From Edaphochlamys debaryana (lineage: Eukaryota > Chlorophyta > Chlorophyceae > Chlamydomonadales): 64,000 nt of DNA. Positions 24,101 to 33,276 of this stretch are shown here, piece after piece. The translations under genes and the position numbers were made by a program. Within the stretch, counting starts at the first letter, position 1, and each line of letters starts with the position of its first letter. Where the stretch lies: the NCBI GenBank assembly GCA_016858145.1, contig JAEHOE010000128.1, positions 248,001-312,000 of the forward strand, written 5' to 3'. Under the pieces are notes generated by a model. That model had not been told where the DNA came from, searched no databases, and worked only from the letters and a program-made list of their open reading frames with translations.

Positions 24101-25177
24101 CTGGGTGCCCAGCGCCCCAGCCCCTCCCGCTAGGTCGCTCAAGCCCGCGCCTCTGCCCTGGCCAGCCCCTCGCCGGCCCCTCCCTGCCAACAAGGCCTCT
24201 CCCCTTAATGCCCCCCCTCCCCTACACAGACCTCCTCCCCCCCACACCTTGAAGGCGAAGGCCCCTCCCCGCACCAGCGGCAGCTGCGTGCGGTGCGAGT
24301 GGTCGGGCTGGGGGCGCAGCGGCACCCCCCGCACGCCGTCCCAGGACCCCAGCAGCGGGTGGCTGCCCACCTGGGGAGGCAGGGAGAGGGGGAGTGGCGA
24401 GGGAGCGGACAGCGGTTGGGGGGACGCCGCAACGCGGTATGGTGTCACGCTGCTTTCAGGAGGCGCGCCGTCCGCCTGCGACACGACCCTGAGAGGCCTT
24501 GCCTGCGCAGCAGTGGCCCCTGGCCCCCCGAACCCCCCCTCCCGATCCCCTTCCCCCCCTCCTCACCACCGCCAGGGACTCCTGCAGCCCCACCAGCTGC
24601 TGGGGGACCACAAAGGTAACAGTCACGGGGGTGGGGGCGGCGGAGCCGGAGGCAGGGCCGCCATGGCCGCCGGCCAACGTTGAAACCGAGGCTGCTCCGC
24701 TGCTGGGCGCGAGCTGTGCCGAGGCGCCATGCCCTTCTGCCCCCGGCCCATAGCCGTGGCCGTGGCCGCCCCCCGTCACAGAGCTGCCGGCTCGTGGGGG
24801 AGCGGCGCCGGCCTCGAGGGGGGGCGCGGGGGTCGAGCCCACGGATACGTCAGCTCGGTCGGGCCTGAGCGCTGAGCCGTTGCCATTGCTGAGGTTTGCA
24901 GCTTGAACGCTGTTGCTGGCTCCGCCGGGGTCTGCGGCTGCTGCTGCTCGCAGTCGCAACGCGCGCGGAGATGGGAAATGGAGTTTCGGGGCCTGTAGAG
25001 GCACGACAGAAGGGTGCCAGCGTTGTCAGTGATGGTACGTTTGCTGCTCACAACTAGCAGTTGCAGGCGTTTTGCAGCTGGCACTCCGCACTCCGCGTCG
25101 ACATCCACCCTGTGCAGGGCGCTCACCAGCAGCCCATCAGGCGCCCGAGTTGCGGCCTTTGTAGCCACCGTCACCAT
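9193..25177 (-). CDS. CBM20 starch-binding protein with about 135 decapeptide helical repeats and C-terminal membrane segments
   Basis: I joined 43 exons: 25177-25127, 24992-24567, 24370-24248, 23998-23939, 23755-22669, then 38 more down to 9618-9193. All phases agree and the total is 7,668 nt (2,555 aa plus stop TAG at 9195). Residues 1-138 are Ala/Arg/Ser-rich with a plastid-leader-like start (MVTVATKAATRAPDGLL). Residues about 139-245 form a CBM20 domain keeping the starch-site residues Trp169 (LGSWDG), Lys200 (FAFK) and Trp213 (IIRWEPGPDRH). From about residue 560 to 2279 the chain is mostly a repeat of the type N-P-x-L-A-x-A-V-A-x, period ten, broken by Gly/Ala linkers (exons 19, 21, 38, 39). 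Hydrophobic stretches lie at about 2332-2351 and 2388-2404; the tail has poly-Asp, poly-Glu and Arg/Lys/Asp runs. CBM20 binds starch (family knowledge). A plastid starch-to-membrane tether, analogous in layout to SAGA1/SAGA2 of Chlamydomonas, is inference; I see no [DN]W[RK] Rubisco-binding motif. Confidence 0.85.
11636..11704. repeat. GTGAGGGT minisatellite in an intron
   Basis: Eight- to nine-base units (GTGAGGGTT then GTGAGGGT) are repeated about eight times within the intron between the exons at 11455-11147 and 12167-11775 of the CBM20 gene. No coding potential. Confidence 0.85.
20206..20965. repeat. Segmental duplication inside the CBM20 gene, copy A
   Basis: Nearly the same sequence recurs at 21817-22525. 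It contains exons 20941-20753, 20580-20450 and most of 20327-20166. Exon lengths 189 and 131 nt are identical in the two copies and the proteins differ by only a few residues (for example ASSSLAAAVAES versus ASPSLAAAVAAS). The first intron is recognisably shared, the second has diverged. Confidence 0.9.
21817..22525. repeat. Segmental duplication inside the CBM20 gene, copy B
   Basis: Partner of 20206-20965, offset by about 1.56-1.62 kb. Contains exons 22500-22312, 22189-22059 and the 5' part of 21942-21651. The exon ends VAAVPALLTA at 21651 and 22669 also resemble each other, pointing to an older third round of duplication in the same array. Confidence 0.9.
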
Positions 25178-27172
25178 GCTGGAGTCGCGGGGCTCGCTCC
25201 AACCTGCCTACGCTCCAAATCCAAGCCCCGTGCGGCTTAAGCGTAAGGTGGTGCTGTAACCGAAGCGCCCATGGCGTCAGGAGTATTGTTGGTGCAAACA
25301 CAGAATACGTGTATAGTAGTCGGAGTTGCAGCGCGTGCTATAGCACGAGAGAAAACTGATCGCTGCGGTTGGCCCGCAAGGTGAGAAGGAGGACGTCCGT
25401 CTTAGGCCGAAGCGCGGCGCCGCAGCGCATTGCCGGCTCTGAACGCACGAAGATCGCTGATGCAGAGCAGGTTCGGGCATCCTCCGAGGACAAAGCGACA
25501 CCGTCGAGCCTCGAGAACGCCGCTCTCGCGCCCCGCACGCCCCCTCGGCCACCCCCTCGGCGCTCCTGCCCCCCTTCCCCCCGGCCTGCTGGCCCTGGCT
25601 CGCACATGTGCCCCTCCCTCCCAGTGCCTTCCCCAGCTACAGCTCCATAGCTTAGGTGGGGTGTTGGCGACTGTGATGCCAGCGTATCTCTGCAGCCCAC
25701 AGCTCGCCCTTGCTTAGCCCTTGGCCAAGCCCGTCCGAAGGTGCAAACACGAGGGTCCCGCTCTCCTGCCCTGGATTCCGCACCACTCGTTGCCCGCAAC
25801 CATGTACGAGGGTCATGCGGCGGCAGGGCCAGGCCACAGCAACCTTGTCATGGGAAGGTGCACGGCGGGCACGGCGCCAGTTCAACAGCTTTGTCGAGCC
25901 AGCCAGCCCCGCCGGGGTTAAAGCAAAGCGCAATGCAGCGCAGAGCACGATGGCACGCTTGGCTCCGGACCGCCAGTCACCTCACGGCCGTGGCAAAGCA
26001 GGAAAGCCCCGCCGGGGTGAAGTGAGTTGCCCGCACGATTGCACGTGCGACATCAACGGGCCTGAACGCACCTGGGACGTGAAACGCGTGCGCGTGCGCC
26101 CTGAGGCGTTGAGAGCCCCGGGCGAGAGGGTGCCCGAGGGGCGGAGGCCTTCGTACGTCTCCTTTCAGGGCCAGGCAGGCTTGGGACGGCCAGGGCCTGG
26201 ACACCTGGGGACGGCTGGGACGTCCGAGTCCAGGAGGCCCGCAGAGCAAGGGCAGGGCAGGAACCTCCGGTAGGAGCACCAGAGCACATCGTTCCAAAGG
26301 GTAAAGGCTCCACACCCTCAGCCAGTTCCGGGCTGGGGACAGGGTTGGTCAGAGCCTGCTATGCATGCCGTGAGGCTCGTACGGTGACAGGCCTGACGGC
26401 GTTGTCAGTCTTTGTTCCCCGCGCCCTCTTCCGCCTCGCGTTATGCCCCGGTGCTCACGCTGCGGCGTGGCAGGGCGGCATTCGGGGCTTCAAGATGACC
26501 CTGTCGCCTCACCCAGGAGTTTCGGGGGGGAAGAGTCCGGGAGGATACCGCGAGATGCCGTCGTGTCGTCGGGAGCTTTAGGGGCGACCTCGCAGGCGCG
26601 GCTGGAGTTGGGAAACTTCGCCCCTCCCGCCGAAACGTGCCAAGTGGCAGGTCGGGCGCCAGCCACGGCCAGCCCGCGCCGCCCCGCCCCGCCCCTCCCC
26701 CTTCCAATTCCAAGTTGCATTCCCCCCCTCACCCCCACGCCAGTTTGGTCCCTAGAACTTCCCGTGCGTTTCCCCCCTCAATCCCCGCGGACGGCGCCGC
26801 GGCGCATGCATGGATGACGAATCGGCGGGTCAATCCTCCAATCCGGATGTTAGAGACTTTTCGCCCCGCATTCTCAGACGGTCCTGACGTGCTGTGCTCT
26901 CTCAAACCTTTAGGTTTAGCTCGGCGCGGTGTCGCTCGCGCTTCGGTCGCTTGCCGACCGGTGGCCGGGCCCGGCCAGGCGAGTTGAAGGCCGCCTCCAA
27001 CGCGGGCTTCGAACTTCACGTTGACAGCCGAAAGTTTGCGTGGCTGGTGGCTGCTGGAAGGCAGTTCCGGGCAGCACCGTAAGTGTCTCCAACGCTGCTG
27101 CGCTGGAGCCGGGACCTGTCGCGAGCGGCTCAACGTTCTACCGGAAGGCAGCAGCATCACAGCGCCAGCGAG
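25178..27172. other. Divergent intergenic region between the CBM20 and J-domain genes
   Basis: About 2 kb separating two genes transcribed away from each other, so it should hold both promoters and 5' UTRs. Apart from the 86-bp mobile element at 25905-26018 I see no exon, RNA gene or recognisable promoter box. Base composition is less skewed than in the neighbouring introns. Confidence 0.6.
25905..26018. mobile_element. 86-bp dispersed element between 14-bp direct repeats (copy 1)
   Basis: The 14-mer AGCCCCGCCGGGGT occurs at 25905-25918 and again at 26005-26018, exactly 100 bp apart, enclosing the 86-bp body 25919-26004. The body recurs at 54389-54475 with about two mismatches. Direct flanking repeats plus a second near-identical copy are what a short non-autonomous element with target-site duplication would leave. 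It has no terminal inverted repeat and no open frame that I can see. The flanking 14-mer is itself partly palindromic (CCCCGCCGGGG), so the duplication could also be a preferred-site effect. Confidence 0.7.
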
Positions 27173-30100
27173 ATGGCGCTTCTGGCTAAGCGCGTTGGGC
27201 TTGCAAGGCGTGCCTGGGCACCGCGAGCGAGCCGCACAGCTGTCCTGTGTGCAGCCGGCTTGACACGTAAGCGGGGATGTGCTTGAGCAAGGGCGTCCGC
27301 ACCAGGACGCCGCTGACGGCTTCCACGCAAGCAAAAACCCGGAAGCGAGGCGAGCTGGCCAGTTCCGCGACTGGAAGTTCACGCTACCGCCGCTCAGGCA
27401 CTGAGGCGCGTTTCCCTGCCTTTCTTGTGATCGCAGGATCGCACTACCAGGTTCTTGGCGTGCCGTCGAAGGCGTCTCTCGACGAAATCCGCTCAGCGTT
27501 CCGGAGACTCGCCAAGGAAAAGCACCCGGACGTGTCGCATGATGTGCGTATCGGGGAATCTGGCTTTGAAACGGGCTCGTAACGCGACTCTCTCGAGCCT
27601 CGCGGTCCGGCACGGGCAGGAAGACGGGCACTTCTCCGAGCCCCTCGCCCCGTCCCCTTTCCATCCATCCCCCACCAGGACAACAGCGAGGAGGAGTTCA
27701 AGGCGCTCAAGCAGGCGTACGACACGCTCACAGACACGGGCGCGCGGGCACATTACGACTGGCAGCTCAAGCAGGTGTGTCCGGGGGCTGTGCAGGGGGG
27801 GGGGGTTCGGTGGACGGGTTGGACGCTGACGGTGAAACCGATGGCACTCTGCGGGGGGCGCAGTCAGCAGCCATCCATGTGGTGTTGTTCTGCTGAGCTC
27901 CCCCTTCTTATTCCAGGAAGTAAGCGGTATCTTACCTCGGCCCCCGGGCTCGGCCCCCCGCCTCCCCAGGACCTGATGGCCAGCCGCGCCACCACCCCGG
28001 GGCCCTCGGGCCGCCCGGGCGCCCCCCATGGCCCCCGGCGCCCCCAGCCGCACGGCCACCACTCGGCCCACTCGCACTCGGGGTGAGCGGCTGAGCGCCC
28101 AGGGAGGGCGGGGGAGGGGGGCGGAGCTCCAATGGGTTGGGGCGCTGTGGGCTTGGGATGTCGAGTTGGGGCGCTGCGGGCTTGGGATGTCGGGTACTGC
28201 GATCAGCAGGAGTCCGAGGGCGGAAACGAACGAGATTCGCTCGGTGGGACCTGGGGCGGCGGAGGCAGTCCGGTGGGCCGCGGGCGGGCACTCTACGCTT
28301 ACGGGGCGATGGCGGGGTTGGCGGGGTCCAGGGGCAGCGCTCGTACGCGGGGCCCAGGCGCTTGATCCCGGGGCTCCTCTTCCCTACCCCTCGCTCTCCA
28401 GATCCCATGCGGCCCAGAGCGCTGCCCGCAGCCACAGCCCCGCCCCCGGCACCGCCACTGCGGGCGGGGACGACTGGGGCAGCTGGGCGGCCGCTGCGGC
28501 GCAGGCGCGGCCCCACAGCGGCCCCTCGGCCTCCTCCTTCTCGGCCGCCGCGGAGGGCGACGGGAGCGCCGCCTCGGGCGACGACTGGTCCAGCGCCTAC
28601 AGCCGGGCGGCGGCGGCGGCGGCGGGGGCGGGGCGCGCCAGCCCCACCGGCAGCTGGGACGAGTGGGACCACAGCGCCTGGGGCAGCGCGCTGGGCTCCG
28701 GGGACGACCTGGACGGCTACTCCGGGGTGGTCAGCGGCGCCCGGCAGCGCACCAGCGGGGCGCGCAAGCAGCAGCAGAAGCCGCCGCCGCCGCCGCCCAA
28801 GCAGGCGCCGCCGCCGCCCCCCACCCCCACGGGCGGCGACGACTGGGCCATGTTCTCGGGGGTGGTCGGGGGCGGCGCCCGTGCGTCCGCCTCCTCCTCC
28901 GCCCCGCCGCGCTCCAGCAAGCGCACCGCCTCGCCCACCGCCACGCCGCCGCCCTCCTCAGGGCCGGCCTCGGGGGACGACTTTGCGCTCTTCGCCGCGG
29001 TCGCCACGGGGGCGCCCGGCGCCGCGCCCCCGCCCGCGCCTGCCGGCAGCTCCGGGTCGCAGCGGCGGAGCGCCCGGTCCGTGTGGGAGGACGCCCCTAC
29101 GCTGGCGGACGTGGCGGCGCGGTCCGGCAGCTCCTTCTCGGGGGCCTCCTCCTCCGCCTCCGTGTGGGAGCAGGGCCCGCGCGGTAGCGGCGCCGCTGCC
29201 GCCGCCAGCCAGCAGGCGTGGGCACCGCAGGAGGCGCCCCCGCCGCCGCCGCCGCCGCCTCCCGCTGCGGCGCAGGCTCCAGCGGCCGCCCCTGCCGAGC
29301 GCGCCAGTGCTGACCGCTCGAGCGCGTCGGCGGCGGCGAGGGCACGCGCGGCTGCCGCCGCCAGGGCTGCGGCGGCGGCGGCTGCAGCTGCTGCCGCGGC
29401 TGCTGCGGCGGCCGCGGCGGCCGAGGCAGAAGCAGCCGCGGCTGCGGAGGCGGAGGCCATTGAGCTGGCGGAGGCGACTGCGGAGGCGGACGCAGCCCGG
29501 GCCGCGGCGGAGGCGGAGGCGGTGCTGCGGGCGCAGGCGGAGGCAGCGGCGGCCTCTCGGGCGGCGGAGCAGCTGGTGGCTCGCGCGCGCGCCGAGGCGG
29601 AGGCGGCGGCGGCGGCCCGCGCCCAGGCGGAGGCGTCTGCGCGGGCCAAGGCGGAGGCGGAGGCCGCGGCACGGAGGCGCATGGAGGAGGAGGCCGTGGC
29701 AGCTGCACGGGCTCTCGCGGAGGCCGAGGCGGCGGCCAAGGCGGAGGCTGACGCTGCGGCGGCGCTGCAGGTGGCGGCGGAGGCGGCCGCGCGGGTCCGG
29801 GCCGAGGCGGAGGCGGCGGTGCGCGCACAGGCGGAGGCGGAGCTGGCTCGGAGGCGGGCGGAGGAGGAGGTTCGCCTGAGGGCGGAGGCGCAGGTGGCGG
29901 CGGCGGCGCTGGCGGAGGCGGAGGCGGCCTCCCGGGCGACAGCCGCGAGGGCCGAGGCGGAGGCGGCGGCCCGGGCGGTGGCGGAGGTGCAGGCGGCAGC
30001 GGCGGCAGCGCGCGCTCTGCTCGAGTCAGAGCGGGTGGCGGCGGCGGCCGAGGTCCCTAGCGCCGCCGCTGGCCTCTTTGGCGGCGACGGCGCCGCCGAC

Positions 30101-30505
30101 GGCGACGCACCAACCTCCGCTGCTGCTGGCGCCGCGGCCTCGCCGCGCTCCCCCTCCCCCTCCCCGCTGCCCCCGGCGCAGCCCGAGCGGGAGCTGCAGC
30201 CCGCGGGGCTGTCGTTCGGCGGCGGCGAGGTGGGGCACGGGCTGTCGTTCGACGAGGGTTACGAGGGCAGCGAGGGCTGGCGGCGCTCCGTGTCGCCCAT
30301 CAAGAGCGCCGGCATCTACTTTGAGGACGACCCCAACGCGCAGTCGGCTGGAGCGGGCGGCGCGGGCTCCATCTTTGCACAGCCCGCCGCGCCCCCGCCG
30401 CCGCCCCAGAAGGCGCGCAGCATCTTTGCGGACGCGCCGCCGGCCCAGGCCCCCGCCAAGCCCAAGATCCGCCGCATCTCAGCCCCGCCCCCGCAACAGC
30501 AATAG
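27173..30505 (+). CDS. Organelle-targeted J-domain (DnaJ-like) protein with Ala-rich coiled coil
   Basis: Exons 27173-27266, 27437-27543, 27679-27774, 27970-28082, 28402-30505; phases agree, 837 aa, stop TAG. Residues 1-31 (MALLAKRVGLARRAW and on) are basic and hydroxylated without acidic residues, like a mitochondrial or plastid leader. Residues 33-99 are a J domain with HPD at 61-63 and the closing helix EEFKALKQAYDTLTD, so it should stimulate an Hsp70 ATPase. Next come His/Pro-rich and Gly/Ser/Ala-rich segments with five GDDW/GDDF-type motifs, then about 230 residues of Ala/Glu/Arg coiled coil, and a C-terminal part with SIFA motifs and Pro runs. No Gly/Phe or zinc-finger region, so it is a class III (DnaJC-type) protein. 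An alternative acceptor at 27916 for exon 4 cannot be excluded. Client and exact organelle are unknown. Confidence 0.88.
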
Positions 30506-32023
30506 CAGCAGAAATGATGAGCGGCGTCCTCGTTACGGCGTTGTTGCTGTGGAAAGGGGCAAGACCAGAAGTGGGCTGGCTTGCCCAGCGCAGAGGTTTG
30601 TGAAGCGGGGCGCCGTGCGTGGACGCAGTGGGGTGTGCACGCCGTGCACGCTGGTCGCTGATGTGGGCGGACTGAGCACTGGAGCGATGTGCGTCTCTTT
30701 TGAGGGAGGATGCATCGGAGGCCGGGCGATCTGCCCATGGTTGGGCTTTTGGACTGTATTAGCTACTAGGTGTGTGTTTGATGATGGTGTCGTGCTGGCT
30801 TTGGACCGAACAGCGGGCAGGCCCTGGAGCAGGGGCTGCCGAAGGGGCGTGGACCGCAGGCGCCGGGCGCAGGCGCGCAGCCCGTTGCTGTGCGCTGGAG
30901 GCGCCCAGCCCGCCTGTGCGCGGTGCCGCCGCCCCGGGAGTGATCCGTTTTGTGTGCCCTTTCATTTCGTGTTTCGTTACCCGAAGAGTGCTGTCAAGGG
31001 GCGAGGCGGTTGGAACGCCGTTGCTCATCGATGCCAAGTGAAGTTGCGGGTGCGTGCCAGTGCATGTACCCTGCCGCTGCGGAGGAGAGAACGTAGGTGC
31101 TCGTTGCGAGCCGTGAACTGAACAGGACTGGCATAGGGCCACCCGGTTGGGTGCACCGCCTGAGGATATGGGCACGAGAGCTTCTGGCCGAGGTGACGAG
31201 AGGCTGAATGGAGGGATGAGAAGGGCACGACACAACAGTTTTGGGGCATCCCCGGAAGCGTGAACCCGCGTGGGAGCCCGGGGATGGCCCCCGCCCTGAA
31301 TAGTGTAACAACCCAACTTCTGTCCTCCGCCACCTTGCGCAGAGCCGTGAGCTCGTGCTTTGGCCCAGCCGGACTGACTGCTGGCCGCGCCATCTGTGCT
31401 GGTGACTAAGCTGAGTCCCTGGACGCCCCCACCCCCATCAGCCATTGTACTTTGACTGATATCTCTCTCTCTCCAGGCCTCCATCGCCGCTTCTGCCCGG
31501 CTCAGCTCCGTCTCACGTGTGTGTTGTGAGCATGCACCCCTGTGTTGCGACTCGTGGATAGGCACGCACGCGTCGCTCTGCAAGCCGGTCCTTGCATGAA
31601 GCAGCACGCGCAGACGATGTGATCTGTGACGCAGCTGAGCACGCCTGCGCCTGAGTGACCGGCTGGATGGTGCTGGCCAAGGGGCGAGGGCTCGCGAGGG
31701 CCGAGGGGATGGACCGGTGGGCTGGCCGCGGTTGCGCCGGTAGCGTGGTCGCGGAGCGGCTACAACCGCAGCTGGTTATCGTTGCTTCATATGATTCACA
31801 TCCATGGCTTCCAGACAAACCTGTCGGGGACGCGCGGCGTGCCCGGACGGCGTAGAGTTATGTCAAAACCCGGGACGAGCGCACGACGACGCCGTGCATT
31901 GACCTTCATGGATAAGAGGCTCTGTTGCGCCGTTGTGCCTCTAATGCTCACATATACCCCTAGGCTTCATCTCCGCACACATACTCATCAATACCGACCA
32001 AGTCGACGTCTCTTTCCTACAGC
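30506..32023. other. Intergenic region after the J-domain gene
   Basis: Holds the J-domain gene 3' UTR and the promoter of the next gene. A TGTAA motif sits at 31304-31308. No coding exon is supported: the open frames here lack splice partners and protein-like composition. Confidence 0.6.
31304..31308 (+). terminator. Possible TGTAA polyadenylation signal of the J-domain gene
   Basis: TGTAA on the coding strand about 800 nt after the stop at 30505. It matches the green-algal poly(A) signal; the 3' UTR length would be typical for such algae. Confidence 0.4.
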
Positions 32024-33276
32024 ATGGCGCCTGTCGCTGTCCTCGCGGTTCCGGCCCTGGCCCTCTTGGTCTTACCTGTCATCATGCGGACATGCAGACG
32101 CACCTCTGAGCGGTAAGAAGGCTCCCAAACGCAAACACCGACTTTCCGCATGTGCTGGTCGTGATGGCTCAACTCGCGCCCTTCGCCTCCACAGGTCCGT
32201 GACCGCAACGGATGTGGCTCATACCTTCAACCGCGTTGGCCAGGCCGTCGAGGTGAGCGCAGGCGTGGGGTGTGCAGGTCGCGGACCGCATTGCTGGCGC
32301 AGCAGTAGCTCCGCTTCAAACAACAGCAGCTACTGTTCCCACTGAGGACACGAGGGGCTGAAGCCAGGGATGCTTGGTAGTGCTGCTGAGGTGGCTCGAG
32401 CGAGCGATGGGATACCTGCCTACCCTGCGAGCAGCCCTTGCCATACCGGTACCCTAACCCGCGACGCCGCCCTCCGTGGCCCCCCGCAGGCTGTTGACGA
32501 CGCCTTCGCCGCGCTGCTGACCGAGCCCAGCCTCCCCGTACCGGCAACCACGACGCTGGCGCAGGTGAGGACACGGGCAAGGGCAAGGGCAAGGGCAAGA
32601 GTGCGGTCCCAAGGCCACGCGGCGTCTGCCCACTTCGCTGCTCCGCCGGTTGCTCGCTCGACTCGGCCACACGTGCTGGGCACTGCTTGACGCCCGCCCC
32701 CGTCCCGTGCCCCCCGCCTCGCTTCATCCCCTGCAGGACGCCGTCGTGTGCGCCTCTGCAAGCAGCGCTGACGACGCCACGGCACCAGCCCCGGCCACCC
32801 GCGAGCCTGTGCACCTGTCCGCCAACCTGTCCGCTCCGTCGCCTGCCTTCGTGCGCGCCTCCTCCTTCAGCTCCCTCCCCAACCTCCGGCCCCCGAAGTC
32901 GCCTCAGCCCCTGCCCTCCCCGGCCTCCAGCAGCCCCGTGTCTCTGCGCCCCACGTCCTGCCCCGGGACCGCCACGGCCTCACCCACCCGGCGATCCCTG
33001 TGCGACGCTGCCGCGCCCGAGGCCCTGCCCTTCACCACCCGGCGGGGCCTGTTCGAGGAGCTGACCGCTGCCTGCACGAGCTCGCACCCGTGCGCCTCGC
33101 CCTCCCCGGACGCCACCTGGTACGCCGGCAGCCGCGCCTGGGGCCGCAGCACCAGCAGCGGCGCCATCCAGCTGTCGTCCTTCGTGGGCACGCCGGCCGA
33201 GCTGCAGCACCTCACCGTCGCCACGTCCAGCCGCTGCCTGCGCCGCTGCATCAGCAGCCCAGGGGCAGGCTGCTAG
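32024..33276 (+). CDS. Small signal-anchored protein of unknown function
   Basis: Exons 32024-32112, 32195-32252, 32490-32564, 32737-33276; phases agree and give 253 aa ending at TAG. All junctions have standard donors and CAG acceptors. The protein begins with a hydrophobic helix (MAPVAVLAVPALALLVLPVIM) followed at once by basic residues, so it is either a signal anchor or a leader. Residues 80-130 are Pro/Ser-rich. The C-terminal 70 residues contain three spaced Cys, a Trp-rich patch (TWYAGSRAWGRS) and end in SSPGAGC. I recognise no family. The first exon is only 30 codons, but it is required for an ATG start. Function and location remain open. Confidence 0.65.

Noticed and set aside
9193..25177. 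SAGA1/SAGA2 orthologue with Rubisco-binding motifs
   Set aside because: Checked the translated Trp contexts; none fits [DN]W[RK]xx[LIVA], and the body is a 10-residue repeat rather than coiled coil. Only the domain layout is comparable.
27173..30505. Auxilin-type J protein
   Set aside because: The J domain is at the N terminus behind an organelle-like leader; auxilins carry it at the C terminus.
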